51,641 nucleotides of DNA from Pseudomonadota bacterium (GCA_026399515.1 JAPLQT010000135.1:1-51641), one strand, 5' to 3'. Shown: positions 34,370 to 44,454, counted from the stretch's first letter. Notes: generated by a model not told the origin, from the letters alone. Translations and numbers: made by a program.

Positions 34370-35248
34370 TCAGATCGTTCCGTTGACCAATCTATAGCTC
34401 CTGGCGTCGCGTAGCCGCGCCTCCACCGTCGCGCGCTCCCGAATAAATATCGTGTTGCCCTCCGATTGATCGGCGGCGACAAGCCGACGGCCGAACGGGT
34501 CATATCCAAAGGCCGAGAAACCATGCCCCTGCATCAGGGCAATCAACTCGGCATCGTCAATCCCGTAGCGGATGCCGCTCCCATTTGTCTCCATCACGAC
34601 GGCCAGCAGTCGGGGATCAGCCAAGGTGCGGTTTGCGCCCAACAGTACCGAGCGCTCGTGCCCTTCGACATCTATCTTGATTAGTACCGGAACATCTGCA
34701 CCGATCATTTCATCCATGGTGTGAACCGGAACTTCGATTGCCCGGAGACTTTCTCCTTGGGCAAGGACATGGTTTACGCAATCCAGGTCTTTCGTGAAGC
34801 GCAATGTTCCTGAAAAATCCGACAGGCCACACTGACAAGTCCGCACTCGGCCTGAAAGACCATTGAGGGCGACATTGCGATCGAGATGCGCGAATGTTTC
34901 GGGAATCGGCTCCACGGATGTCACCCGTGCCCCGACTGCGCCACCCGCCAGCACCGAGTAGCTACCCACATTGGCGCCAACATCGAGGAAATGATCGTCC
35001 GCTCGCAGAAAGTGCAGGACGAATGCCATCTCCCGCATCTCGTGCAAGCCGCAGTACCAGTTACCGGTGGCGCCGGTCATGCCGCGGGTTGCGAACAACG
35101 AGACCCCCTCTATAAAAGGCAATGCGATGGGTCCCACCATCAGACGCGAGGCGAGTTGCCACCGAATCACACGGCCCAGCGCCGCCAACCTATTGCTCGC
35201 ATTCAGCGGGTGATTCCAAACGAACTCCACCAGTTGTCGTAGCCCCAT
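34370..35248 (-). CDS. FkbM-family methyltransferase (2 of 4)
   Basis: This 292-residue protein has FLDVGANVGSYSVLAGGAVG and the FkbM signature LIKIDVEGHERSVLLGA. It sits 9 bases after the AsnB-like gene and 7 before the next methyltransferase, all one transcript. It is likely a sugar O-methyltransferase. Confidence 0.88.
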   Translation of the reverse strand: MGLRQLVEFVWNHPLNASNRLAALGRVIRWQLASRLMVGPIALPFIEGVSLFATRGMTGATGNWYCGLHEMREMAFVLHFLRADDHFLDVGANVGSYSVLAGGAVGARVTSVEPIPETFAHLDRNVALNGLSGRVRTCQCGLSDFSGTLRFTKDLDCVNHVLAQGESLRAIEVPVHTMDEMIGADVPVLIKIDVEGHERSVLLGANRTLADPRLLAVVMETNGSGIRYGIDDAELIALMQGHGFSAFGYDPFGRRLVAADQSEGNTIFIRERATVEARLRDARSYRLVNGTI

Positions 35249-35257
35249 ATCAGCCCT

Positions 35258-37171
35258 TTAGCAACCGTTACGCCTCAATACCTTGTCCATGAACTCCCTG
35301 CACCATATCTCAATGCACACCAAGCCAAATATCGTATAGGCCGCGTCCGCACGTCCGGCCTGATCGTCCGCCACCAGGGATGCCACCGCCTTGGGATCGA
35401 ACAGACCTCGGCGCCGCAGCGTGTCGGCGGACAGGATATCACCGACCCAGTCTCTCAATTCATGGCGCAGCCAATGTCGCAAGGGCGCACCGAATCCTGT
35501 CTTGGGCCGATAGATTACTTCGCGAGGAAGATAAGGCTCCATCGCTTTCTTGAGTACCCACTTCCCGTCTGGGCCACGCTGCTTGAACTCCGGCGGCAGT
35601 GCGTTGGCCAAGCGGACCAGGTCGTTGTCCAGGAATGGCACCCGCACCTCGACGCCCGCCGACATCGACATCTTGTCTGTGTACAACAGATTGTGATCCG
35701 CCAGAAAAAATCGCTGCTCCAGCGCGAGCATGCGTTGCAACGGTGGCAGATCTGGCGGCAACGTAGAGAGATAGTCTGTTAGCGGTGCAGTCATTTCCTC
35801 ATTTGCCAAGGCATCGCGATGCTCTTGCGCGAACAAGCCCAGCACCCGTGCCTGGTCGGCCCATAGGAAATAGCCGGCCAAGCGTTGATCCGGTGGCAAA
35901 TCGGCATGCGCGAAAGCCTTGGCCAGGCGCCGACCCATCGCTCCGCCGTGATTCAATCGTGAAGTCATGTTGTGCAGCCCTTGCCGCGCAGCCTGCGGCA
36001 ACCATGCCCAATAGCGTTCCAGCATCAAGGCCCGGTGCCGGCGGTAGCCGGTGAACAGGTCGTCCCCCCCTGCCCCTGAAAGCAGCACCTTCACCCCGTG
36101 CTGCCGCGCAAGCTGGCTGATATACAGCACGTTCAAGGGCGCCGGGTCGGCCAGCGGTTCGTCCAGCTGAAAAACCATACGCTCCAGGTCTGCCGCCATG
36201 CGCGACGAATCGACTTGAATTTCATGCAGCCGCAAGCCAAGGTGTTTGGCGACCCGGCGTGCATAGGGCAAATCGTCTGTGACTCCGGCGTCGCGAACCG
36301 CGCCGGTGTCGATGGTGAAACATTCGATATCGGGTGACACCTCGCGTGCCATCGCCACCACGGCACTGGAATCGAGCCCGCCTGAAAGGAAGGCTCCGAC
36401 GGGAACGTCGGCAACCAACTGGCGATGCACTGCCGTACGCAAGCCCTTCTGCACGCGGCGAATAGCCTCAGCCGTATCCAGGGCCAAGGGTACCTCTGCC
36501 CAAGTCGAGCCTGCCCAAGGCCAGCGGCGGACGATGCGTCCATCCTTGACCCGCAAGGCCTCACCTGGCCCCAACCGGCTATGTCCTTTGAACGGTGTCG
36601 CCCCGCCCGGACTCCACAGAAATCCGAGATAGCGCAATAAGGCCGACACATCCAGCGACCCCGCCACGCCACTACCTGCCATCAGCGCCTTCAGCTCGCT
36701 GGCGAAAACAAAGCCGTCGCGGCTCTCGCTGAAATAGAGCGGCTTGACGCCCATCGCATCGCAGGCGAGAAACAAGCTTCGTTCGGCCAGGTCATAGATG
36801 GCAAAGGCAAAGATGCCATTGAGCAAGGGGAGCATCGCCTCACCGCGTGCCCGGTAAAGCACCAGCAGCACTTCGGTGTCCGAATGGCCGCGAAAGTCAT
36901 AGCCCTCCGACTCCAGTTGTCCTCGAAGTTCACGGAAATTGTAGATCTCGCCATTGAAGACCATGACCGCCGTACGCGACGCATCGAGCATGGGTTGACG
37001 CCCGAGCGGCGACAAGTCGATGATGGCCAGGCGCCGATGCGCCAGGCCCACGTTGCCATCGGATGAAAACCACTCGCCGGCGTCGTCCGGTCCGCGATGG
37101 GCGATGGCATCCGCCATCCGCGCCAGCGTGGCCGGACTACCCCCGTTGCAATATCCTGCGATGCCGCACAT
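35258..37171 (-). CDS. asnB: Glutamine-hydrolysing asparagine-synthase-like amidotransferase
   Basis: The protein has 637 residues. The N-terminal glutaminase begins with the catalytic MCGIAGYCNG (Cys2) and has FNGEIYNFREL. The C-terminal synthetase has PP-loop SGGLDSSAVVAMA. The length is normal for AsnB. In polysaccharide clusters such proteins often amidate uronic-acid sugars instead of making asparagine; the flanking FkbM and GT2 genes and UDP-glucuronate decarboxylase support that reading, but substrate is inferred. Confidence 0.9.
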   Translation of the reverse strand: MCGIAGYCNGGSPATLARMADAIAHRGPDDAGEWFSSDGNVGLAHRRLAIIDLSPLGRQPMLDASRTAVMVFNGEIYNFRELRGQLESEGYDFRGHSDTEVLLVLYRARGEAMLPLLNGIFAFAIYDLAERSLFLACDAMGVKPLYFSESRDGFVFASELKALMAGSGVAGSLDVSALLRYLGFLWSPGGATPFKGHSRLGPGEALRVKDGRIVRRWPWAGSTWAEVPLALDTAEAIRRVQKGLRTAVHRQLVADVPVGAFLSGGLDSSAVVAMAREVSPDIECFTIDTGAVRDAGVTDDLPYARRVAKHLGLRLHEIQVDSSRMAADLERMVFQLDEPLADPAPLNVLYISQLARQHGVKVLLSGAGGDDLFTGYRRHRALMLERYWAWLPQAARQGLHNMTSRLNHGGAMGRRLAKAFAHADLPPDQRLAGYFLWADQARVLGLFAQEHRDALANEEMTAPLTDYLSTLPPDLPPLQRMLALEQRFFLADHNLLYTDKMSMSAGVEVRVPFLDNDLVRLANALPPEFKQRGPDGKWVLKKAMEPYLPREVIYRPKTGFGAPLRHWLRHELRDWVGDILSADTLRRRGLFDPKAVASLVADDQAGRADAAYTIFGLVCIEIWCREFMDKVLRRNGC

Positions 37172-37189
37172 GCTTGGCCTATACCGGGG

Positions 37190-38086
37190 TCATGAAGAGG
37201 TAAGGTCTTTCGATTTTCCCCGCATCTTCATTTCCAGGTACTTGATGTCGATCAGCATTGGATACCAGAGCGCTTGCAGGAAGTGGAAGGTGAAAGCGGC
37301 GTGCCCATCCAAAAAACCGCCCCGCAGGATATACCGGTAGAAGAAATAGAAGAAGGGCCGAATCACGGGCGGCAACCTATTCCAGACCTTAAGACGCAAC
37401 CAGCGTTTGCGCTGCTCTTGAGTGCCGAAAAGCCGTGCATCGATTTCGTGATAATCCGGCGCCACCCGAGTGTTGAGTAGTTCCGCGGCTTCTTGCGTGG
37501 CATAGCCGTTGTGCTTGGCAATCCAGTCGGTCACACCCTTCCTGTCCTCGTGCATGAAGTCATTGTGCAAATGGCCGGTGGCACCTTTGACGATCAAATG
37601 CTCATTGACCGCCCGGTCCTCGCAGCGTCCCTTGCCATACCGGAACAACCGCAGTATCCATGACGGATGATAGCCGCGGCGTATCCAGCGGCCCATCCAG
37701 ATCAGGCGCCGGTTTATGTAGTAGCCATTTGCCTCGGGCCTGGTGGCGATTAAGGTGGATATTTCCTGTTTGAGCGAATCGGGCAGCCATTCGTCGGCGT
37801 CAAGGAAAAGCACCCACTCGCTGTGTATGGGCAAGTGCTCCAAGGCGTGATTCCGTTGCTTCGCATAACTTTCGAACTTGTGTTGCACGATCTGGCAATC
37901 ATACCGACGGGCGATGTCCAACGTATGGTCCGTGCTCAGGGAATCGAGAATGAAAATTTGACTCGCCCAACCAGCGACCGAGTCCAGTGCCTGCGCGATA
38001 TTCGCTTCTTCGTTATAGGTGAGGATGATAAGTGCAAGCGTGTGCTCTTGCCCCGGTTGTCCATTCCCCTTAGCCGAACTCATCAT
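37190..38086 (-). CDS. Glycosyltransferase family 2 (WaaE-like)
   Basis: This 298-residue GT-A enzyme has ALIILTYNEEANIAQALDS, the metal-binding DADEW motif in WVLFLDADEWLPDSL, and a C-terminal amphipathic/hydrophobic stretch (PFFYFFYRYILRGGFLDGHA) typical of KdtX/WaaE-type transferases that associate with the membrane. Donor and acceptor are unknown. It overlaps nothing and follows the methyltransferase by 15 bases. Confidence 0.9.
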   Translation of the reverse strand: MMSSAKGNGQPGQEHTLALIILTYNEEANIAQALDSVAGWASQIFILDSLSTDHTLDIARRYDCQIVQHKFESYAKQRNHALEHLPIHSEWVLFLDADEWLPDSLKQEISTLIATRPEANGYYINRRLIWMGRWIRRGYHPSWILRLFRYGKGRCEDRAVNEHLIVKGATGHLHNDFMHEDRKGVTDWIAKHNGYATQEAAELLNTRVAPDYHEIDARLFGTQEQRKRWLRLKVWNRLPPVIRPFFYFFYRYILRGGFLDGHAAFTFHFLQALWYPMLIDIKYLEMKMRGKSKDLTSS

Positions 38087-38101
38087 TCGCCGAGTTCCGT
38101 C

Positions 38102-39034
38102 CTAATGCTTTACAAGTTTCGAAATCAAGAAGCCCCCCATACGGCATTGATTGGTCAGAAATCGCGTGGCCCAATCAGGAATCAGGCGCATGAGCGCCTT
38201 CTTGAACCGACCGCCCGGAATCGGAAAGACATCCGTTTTGGGGCCCGCCACGACCACATGGTTCACGTCGAAATACTCACTCGCCAAGATCGTCCAACTT
38301 TGTGCAGAATAATATCGGGCCAACGCGCCGTCGGTATTGGCTTGAATCGCCTTGGCAAGCGATCCAAACTTGAAAATGCCGCCACGCAGCAGGCCGTTGA
38401 TCAGTCCGCCACAAATGTAATAATTCCACCAGCCGCGGTTGTAAACCATGATCACCGCCTGCCCGCCGGATTTCAGAACACGATGCATTTCCTGCAATAT
38501 CCTTCTGGTATTGGACGAATGATGAATGACTCCCCAGCTCCAGATAAAGTCGAACGTCGAATCAGGGAATTCCATGGCCTCCGCATCCATTCGTCGTATA
38601 TCGGCGTCCCTTTCCAACAGCTTCATGCGGGCTGTGGTCATCTTGACCGCATAGTCGGTCAGATCAATTCCGGTATAGGATAGCGCGTGAGCCGCAAGCA
38701 GGCTTGCGTGGCTGCCCATACCGACCCCTATCTCGAGAACGCTCTTGTGTTTGAGGTCTTCAAAGGGGATCAAGTTGTCGAAAGGAATGCGCGTCCAGGG
38801 CATGAATGGTCTTACGTTGCCATAAAAGCGCCGGTCTATTTCTTCAAAAAATTCCTTCGATCCCTCTGTGTGCTCAACGTCTTCTTTCCAATCGTAACGC
38901 ATGGGGGTTGATTCCCAGAACGAGCGGTTGGCATGCTGCCACTCCTGTGCCTCATCTTTGGACGAAGGGATCTTTTCCGGGGAATCAAATGTCCGGGGAA
39001 CAGAACGTGTATGGTCATTGCCTGTCGGTGTCAT
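38102..39034 (-). CDS. Class I SAM methyltransferase, paralogue of 33.5 kb gene
   Basis: This 310-residue protein has VLEIGVGMGSHASLLAAHA, GIDLTDYAVKMTTARM and FDFIWSWGVIHHSSNT. Base composition is visibly less GC-rich than the core genes. It likely methylates a sugar or a lipid-linked intermediate. The start Met at 39034 has a short polar leader that may not be part of the fold. Confidence 0.85.
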   Translation of the reverse strand: MTPTGNDHTRSVPRTFDSPEKIPSSKDEAQEWQHANRSFWESTPMRYDWKEDVEHTEGSKEFFEEIDRRFYGNVRPFMPWTRIPFDNLIPFEDLKHKSVLEIGVGMGSHASLLAAHALSYTGIDLTDYAVKMTTARMKLLERDADIRRMDAEAMEFPDSTFDFIWSWGVIHHSSNTRRILQEMHRVLKSGGQAVIMVYNRGWWNYYICGGLINGLLRGGIFKFGSLAKAIQANTDGALARYYSAQSWTILASEYFDVNHVVVAGPKTDVFPIPGGRFKKALMRLIPDWATRFLTNQCRMGGFLISKLVKH

Positions 39035-39043
39035 ATAGCCCTT

Positions 39044-40624
39044 CTATCCAATTGCGAATCGCTCACCGGAACTTGCCAGTTTGTCAGCCAACCTATCCCC
39101 TAAACAAAGCATGCTGAACGTCGGATTTGCCGTGCCTGCACTGGGAAGAAGCCCCGTGCTCAGCACGTACAGGTTTTGAGTTCCTCCGACGCGAAGTTCC
39201 AAATCAACCACCGCTTCCTTATCGGAGCCCATTCTGCACGTGCCCACGGGATGATACGCATCATACGGTTTCGCTTGCGTGTCGCCAGTATTGATTGGGA
39301 GCAGGCGAGGGAATCCATGTGAGTGTGCTGGCCATTTCGACAATAGCCGTTGGGCCAGCAACTGAATATTCTTGTAGTCTATTTCATCGATCCGCCAATG
39401 CACGACTGCGAGTGGACGACCGGATCTGTCCATCGTCTCTCCGAGATGCACTCTATTTGCACAGTTTGGCGTTTGCTCGATGTCCAACTGAAACTTGACG
39501 GGAGTATGCGCAGGAACGAATAAGCGTGATTGGATAAAGCGGCTATAGACGAGGCGCGACAGTCCGCCAATTCCATCAATCACATTCAACAGACGTAGGT
39601 CCGGCAACGACCTCGACTGTAGACCAAGCAAGATGTCTTTCACCAGCCGGAAGCCGGCATTCTGTATATCAAAAATGCAATGAGCGAAATGGCGGGGCAC
39701 GAAAGGCTCTTTGGGCGATTCGATGAATCTGAAACTTCGCATCCGCCCCTTGCTGAAGATCGGTCCAAACAGCCTTGCCGCTTGATTTCTATCTTCGGCA
39801 TGCACCTCGGCAATGGCGCAGGAAAGGTGATCCGATAAATTCTGGCCTATCTTCGCGGTGCGGAAAAACATTCGCTCTCCGGTAGCCCGATCCATCTCCA
39901 GCAGAATGCGGGCCGATTCGATCGCGCCCGTGGCAAGCACAAAAGATTTCGCCGATACCCTCAAACTTTTCCCACCGAGGGAATTCGCTTCGACGGTACT
40001 CACCGCTCCGAGACCACTGATGTCTGGTTCAGCGAACCACTTGGACGCAACGGCGTTGAGGTAGACAACAAAATTGCCGCCTGTTCGTGTCGATGCCAAA
40101 TAGGTAAGGTTCCTCCGCCAAAACGGGAGGAACTCGGCGGCGACTGTTTCCAATCCACCCTCGTGAAGCAGTTTCGCGGCATTGCCGAGTGCCGTTGCCG
40201 GTAACGAAAGGAAATCCGGCTTTCCTCCCAGCCCAAGCGTGGATGAGACCGCGGTGCTCCGCTCCCGAACCACATTGACGATATGCTTCCAGACCATGGC
40301 TTCCGGGGTCGCTTCGTCGCGAAGATCCAGGTCGGAATGGGGAACCAGCAATCCACCCCAACGGGACGTCGATCCGCCCCAGCCAAAGGCCCGCCCCTCC
40401 ATGGCACCGGGATACGGACTGGCGGAGAATATGGACTCGATGCCCAACGACGCACCCGACCCACATGTCGCGCCGCCCGCTTCCAGAACAATGACTCTCA
40501 GTCCATCACGCGAAAGCCGATGGGCAAGATACAGCCCGGCGGCGCCAGCCCCAATCACGCATACATCGCAACTCGCATGTGTGGCCGATTGAGCGGCGTG
40601 GTTCAGGTCAATCAGTTTCGCCAT
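39044..40624 (-). CDS. GMC-family FAD oxidoreductase
   Basis: From ATG 40624 the protein has 526 residues. The N-terminal dinucleotide motif VCVIGAGAAGLYLAHRLS binds FAD. The C-terminal part has HPVGTCRMG with the catalytic His and ends with TGLLPSAGTANPTFSML. GMC enzymes oxidise alcohols, often of sugars. An in-frame start at 40660 would lengthen the overlap with the upstream aldo/keto reductase; 40624 leaves a 17-base overlap and has AGAGAG before it. The pair may oxidise then reduce the same sugar position (epimerisation); this is inference. Confidence 0.87.
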   Translation of the reverse strand: MAKLIDLNHAAQSATHASCDVCVIGAGAAGLYLAHRLSRDGLRVIVLEAGGATCGSGASLGIESIFSASPYPGAMEGRAFGWGGSTSRWGGLLVPHSDLDLRDEATPEAMVWKHIVNVVRERSTAVSSTLGLGGKPDFLSLPATALGNAAKLLHEGGLETVAAEFLPFWRRNLTYLASTRTGGNFVVYLNAVASKWFAEPDISGLGAVSTVEANSLGGKSLRVSAKSFVLATGAIESARILLEMDRATGERMFFRTAKIGQNLSDHLSCAIAEVHAEDRNQAARLFGPIFSKGRMRSFRFIESPKEPFVPRHFAHCIFDIQNAGFRLVKDILLGLQSRSLPDLRLLNVIDGIGGLSRLVYSRFIQSRLFVPAHTPVKFQLDIEQTPNCANRVHLGETMDRSGRPLAVVHWRIDEIDYKNIQLLAQRLLSKWPAHSHGFPRLLPINTGDTQAKPYDAYHPVGTCRMGSDKEAVVDLELRVGGTQNLYVLSTGLLPSAGTANPTFSMLCLGDRLADKLASSGERFAIG

Positions 40625-41426
40625 CGGCTCTCTCTGCGACGGCGGCAAGCTCACCGACATGGGCTAACCGCCGTGTGGACACGAGAATCGATCCACGGAC
40701 ATTTCTCCTCAACGCCAATTCCAGCGTCTTCACTACGGGCTGTGTGCCAGACATGGCGGATGAGGAAAGATACCCGTAGGTAATCTGCAGATCGCGTCCA
40801 TGGCTCGTAACCAGATCCGCTTCCTTCCGCTCCAGGCTGTCCCGCACCTGCAGGACCATTCCCAGTGGGTGATTTGTCGACAACCAGGTGTCCATGCAAT
40901 CTGCTTGGCCGGCCATTCCCCAAGCGCGTATTCTTCCCTTGCGTTGTTCATTCTTGAGCCAGTCCATAAACACCTCGGACTGCACCGCACCCGAGGCGGG
41001 CTCATGCAACAGCAATAAATCAATCTGGTCGATCCCGAGGCGGCGCAGACTAATGTCCAGGCTCTTCGATGCCGCCGAAATGGACCAATCGACCACGGGT
41101 CTGGAAATACCTGGAAACACCCTGCCCGCAAGCTTTCTTAGCCAGACGGACGCAGTATTGGGGTGTAAGCCGCCGGGTGGATACAGGCCAACTTTCGTCG
41201 CTATGGTCGTACCGCCACGCCGGCCCCTCAGGAACCGGCCTAGTTCTTCTTCCGCGATACCGAAGCCGTAGTAAGGCGCCGTATCGAAGTGGGTAAACCC
41301 GCGATCGAAGGCCGTCGCCATTAGATATTGGCGCTGCCGGCTGGTGGGCAGGTGGTGCAGGCTGGCCGTCCCAAAGGATAGCCGGGACACCTTGAGATCG
41401 GTTCCCGGCAGCGTCACACGCCGCAT
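40608..41426 (-). CDS. Aldo/keto reductase
   Basis: From ATG 41426 (TGATG overlap with the FkbM stop) the protein has 272 residues, somewhat short for the family. The tetrad is visible: Asp and Tyr in FDTAPYYGFG, Lys in IATKVGLYP, His in DLLLLHEPAS. It is an NADPH-dependent carbonyl reductase. The coding frame extends upstream without a good start. Its end overlaps the GMC gene. Confidence 0.88.
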   Translation of the reverse strand: MRRVTLPGTDLKVSRLSFGTASLHHLPTSRQRQYLMATAFDRGFTHFDTAPYYGFGIAEEELGRFLRGRRGGTTIATKVGLYPPGGLHPNTASVWLRKLAGRVFPGISRPVVDWSISAASKSLDISLRRLGIDQIDLLLLHEPASGAVQSEVFMDWLKNEQRKGRIRAWGMAGQADCMDTWLSTNHPLGMVLQVRDSLERKEADLVTSHGRDLQITYGYLSSSAMSGTQPVVKTLELALRRNVRGSILVSTRRLAHVGELAAVAERADGETD

Positions 41427-42133
41427 CAGGTGATCCGCGCCGCGACGATGTGCGAGGCGTCGGGCCAGGCGAGGGAGAAACCCGAGGACACAAGGAGTTT
41501 CTCGATGTCCGAAGGCGCATTGGGCAGGCCGCGCTCTTGCAGCAAGCCAAAGTGCATTTCGATGCATAGCACCCTAAGGCGTTTGTCCAGTAGCGTCTGC
41601 CTCAGGCCAAGGAGCACATCCAATTCAAAACCCTCGGTGTCGATCTTGATCACATTCGGGATCGCAACCGCACCGGAAGAGATGAGGAGGTCACCGCTGG
41701 TTATCCGAATTTCGACTTGACCCGCCGATTCGCCTGCGGCCTTATCCACAATCCGGCTCGTGGCGCCGAGAGGATCCTTGCCCTGCTCGAACACTACGAC
41801 GTCTTCACCCTCACCCAGCGCAACCGGCATCACGGTCACGTTCGCGAGTGTTGCCACTGCCTCGTTGAGTCGCTGCAAATTGGCGAGGCTTGGCTCGTAT
41901 GCAAACACCTTTCCGGAGGATCCCGAAATATCCGAAAATTTCCTGGAATAGAGGCCCACATTGGCGCCCACATCCCAGATCACGTCGCCTTGCCGAATCG
42001 CGCCAAGCATTACCTTTTGAAAGCGATCCTCGTACCCGCCTGCTCCAAATAGCGATGCCGCCAGGCGATTCAAGCCCATGGCGCGGCCGAGGTTACGCAA
42101 TATAAGCAATGCCCGAGAAGTTCTCCAACTCAT
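41426..42133 (-). CDS. FkbM-family methyltransferase (3 of 4)
   Basis: This 235-residue protein has VIWDVGANVGLYSRKF and VIKIDTEGFELDVLLGL. It is shorter than the other FkbM proteins here but retains both motifs. It is coupled to the aldo/keto reductase by a 3-base start/stop overlap. Confidence 0.88.
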   Translation of the reverse strand: MSWRTSRALLILRNLGRAMGLNRLAASLFGAGGYEDRFQKVMLGAIRQGDVIWDVGANVGLYSRKFSDISGSSGKVFAYEPSLANLQRLNEAVATLANVTVMPVALGEGEDVVVFEQGKDPLGATSRIVDKAAGESAGQVEIRITSGDLLISSGAVAIPNVIKIDTEGFELDVLLGLRQTLLDKRLRVLCIEMHFGLLQERGLPNAPSDIEKLLVSSGFSLAWPDASHIVAARIT

Positions 42134-42151
42134 ACGACTGTCACCGATCTA

Positions 42152-43303
42152 TCAATTCATTCTGACCCAGGAAGGAGGCTCTCCGCCGTCGATCAGCCAG
42201 CGATAGGTCTGATCCATTTTCTTTCCTAATTCGTGCCACGAGAAGTCGCGAACCATCCACTCACGGCCGGCGATTCCGCGTCGCGCCAGTTCATCCACCG
42301 GTGCCGACAGCGCTTCCTCAAGAGAGACGACGAGCGCATCGACGCCGAAATCGACCCACCATCCCGAGCCGTACGTCTGCAAGCCTTTCCAAGGTGCTGC
42401 TTTCGTCACGACGGCGGGCGTTCCGGCTGCTAATGCCTCGGCGACCGTCATGCCGAAGTTTTCCGAACGGCTAGGCAAAACGAATAAATCGGCTTCTCGA
42501 TATGCCGCCCACTTGTCCTCGCCGTATTTAGGTTCGGCAAATTGCATGCGTTTCAGCTTCAGTTTTGCAGCGAGTGCCTTGATCAGTTCGAGATAACCGC
42601 CTTGCTTGCCGTACCCCACATCTGACCCTATTACCAATAACCGCCAATCGGGGAAACGATCCATCACCACTGCCCAGGCCTGTAGCAGGACATCCACCCC
42701 TTTTACCGGGTGGATGCGTCCCAGGAAAAGCAAAGTCCTGGAATTGCGAGCTTCCTCTCGAACTAACTTCGGAACATCTATTCCATTGGGAATGATGGCG
42801 ACTGGCTGCTTGAACCCCAAGCGCCGAATATCTTCGTACTCGGCCTCGGACGTCGCATGAAAACACGCCGTCCGCGCCAGCGCGGGACGTTGAACCAGTG
42901 GCCAGAAAACTCTTTTGAAGCGCGACCCATGATTCATCGCCCAGGCCGAAAACGCTCCACGTGGCGAGACGACCAGCTTTGCCTTGGAGCGTGTGGCCGC
43001 CCAGCCCGGATACACGGCATTCATCTGCCACATGCCGTGATTGTGCAGCACATCAACCCGCCCAGCGGCGGTCTCATTCGCCAGCCATCGAGACATTTCC
43101 GGCGAACGGCCAAGGCGCCTCGGCCCAAACCCCAGCGGGAACACTTTCAAAAACAGCGGTCTCGACGGAAGAGGTGACCAGTCCAGCGCAACCAGCGTCA
43201 AGTCCTCGCTGGTTTCGATCAACGATTGGCACAAACGCACCACGGAATAAGACGGCCCGCTCGCCTCCTCCGTGATCGCAGGCACGACATGGATCACCCG
43301 CAC
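42152..43303 (-). CDS. Glycosyltransferase family 4
   Basis: This 383-residue GT-B enzyme starts at GTG 43303 (MRVIHVVPAITEEASGPSYS). Donor-site region: IIPNGIDVPK, FLGRIHPVKGVDVLLQAW and the acidic LPSRSENFGMTVAEALAAG. Such enzymes transfer sugars from nucleotide donors with retention. The specific sugar is unknown. Confidence 0.9.
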   Translation of the reverse strand: MRVIHVVPAITEEASGPSYSVVRLCQSLIETSEDLTLVALDWSPLPSRPLFLKVFPLGFGPRRLGRSPEMSRWLANETAAGRVDVLHNHGMWQMNAVYPGWAATRSKAKLVVSPRGAFSAWAMNHGSRFKRVFWPLVQRPALARTACFHATSEAEYEDIRRLGFKQPVAIIPNGIDVPKLVREEARNSRTLLFLGRIHPVKGVDVLLQAWAVVMDRFPDWRLLVIGSDVGYGKQGGYLELIKALAAKLKLKRMQFAEPKYGEDKWAAYREADLFVLPSRSENFGMTVAEALAAGTPAVVTKAAPWKGLQTYGSGWWVDFGVDALVVSLEEALSAPVDELARRGIAGREWMVRDFSWHELGKKMDQTYRWLIDGGEPPSWVRMN

Positions 43304-43331
43304 TCAGTGATCTCGGCGAAATAACGGATCA

Positions 43332-44408
43332 TCATGCGGCTTCTCCAGGAACATTTCGCGACTCGATGAGCTGCTCTATATGCTGCAGCACGCTAACGGC
43401 CCGCTGGGGAATCGAATAGGCGGGCACTGCCCGGGCGTGCGCCCTGGCCGCCATGGTCCGCCGCCCCGCCTCGTCAGGCAACCAACGCCGCACCAGGCTG
43501 GCAAGTTCGGCTGCGTCACTCCACAGCGGCACCTCGGTTTTCTCGTCGTAGACGGTGGCCACGAAATCGGTGCGCTGGTGCAGGAAAAAGCAGTGGGCAG
43601 CCGCCAGTTCATAAGTGCGGGTCGTGTCCTCATCTCCAGGCTGTTTGACGCCATGTATCATCACCTCGCGGTTGACCGGTGCTATTGCGATCCTGGCCGA
43701 ACGCAGGAATTCGCCATAGGCCAGCCCGATTGTCGGCCCGGGATAATGCCAATGCCGGGGGAGTTGATCGCGGTGCACAGTCCATCCCGCGCCGGCAATC
43801 GCAACCGCGACCGAGTCGTCAGCAAGCGCATCGGCGAACGAACGCATCAGCTGGTGGTAGGCAGGCCTCCAATTGCCGCACAGAGCCACGTCATAAGCCT
43901 GCTCTGGCGAAGGGCCGGCCCAATAATGCACCTCCGGATCATAACCATGCGGTACGCAAACACAAGGATTGCCGTAGCCATAAACCGATTGCCAGAGCCG
44001 AGGGTGAAACGGTTTGGTGGAAATGACCAGATCGTAGCGCCCCATCGCTTCCTGAAGCCGGCTACCGTAGGCATGCGGCGAATAATCGGGAAACACGTTG
44101 ATCACAGGACTTCCCGAGCTTTCCATTTTCTCAATCACTTCCGCGCCAATCCCGGATCCCTTGTAAACCACGATCGCGTCGGGGCGAAATGCATTCATGG
44201 CGAATAGAACCGCGCCTTCCAGTTCCCGCACCTGAAAACCATGCAACAACCGGTTGGCAATGCGCATAGGCAGATGCCGGTAATTGGGAAGGAAATGATC
44301 TTCCCCGACATCGCTCATCAGCACATTCGGCAGCCGGGCGAGTGCCTCGCGCAGGGAACGCGCGCTGGATCCTTGCCATGTCTCACCGATAAAAAGTATG
44401 CGCGTCAT
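43332..44408 (-). CDS. CgeB-like glycosyltransferase
   Basis: From ATG 44408 (a TTG three bases upstream is possible) the protein has 358 residues. It starts MTRILFIGETWQGSSARSL and has GT-B features, including NVFPDYSPHAYG and the C-terminal RTYELAAAHCFFLHQRTD segment followed by a helix, as in CgeB/glycosyl-transferase-1-like proteins. Donor unknown. It may be a late-acting transferase. Confidence 0.83.
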   Translation of the reverse strand: MTRILFIGETWQGSSARSLREALARLPNVLMSDVGEDHFLPNYRHLPMRIANRLLHGFQVRELEGAVLFAMNAFRPDAIVVYKGSGIGAEVIEKMESSGSPVINVFPDYSPHAYGSRLQEAMGRYDLVISTKPFHPRLWQSVYGYGNPCVCVPHGYDPEVHYWAGPSPEQAYDVALCGNWRPAYHQLMRSFADALADDSVAVAIAGAGWTVHRDQLPRHWHYPGPTIGLAYGEFLRSARIAIAPVNREVMIHGVKQPGDEDTTRTYELAAAHCFFLHQRTDFVATVYDEKTEVPLWSDAAELASLVRRWLPDEAGRRTMAARAHARAVPAYSIPQRAVSVLQHIEQLIESRNVPGEAA

Positions 44409-44454
44409 CAAGAGCGGCGAAATTCATCATTCGACACCTATCGATGGTCACCGT

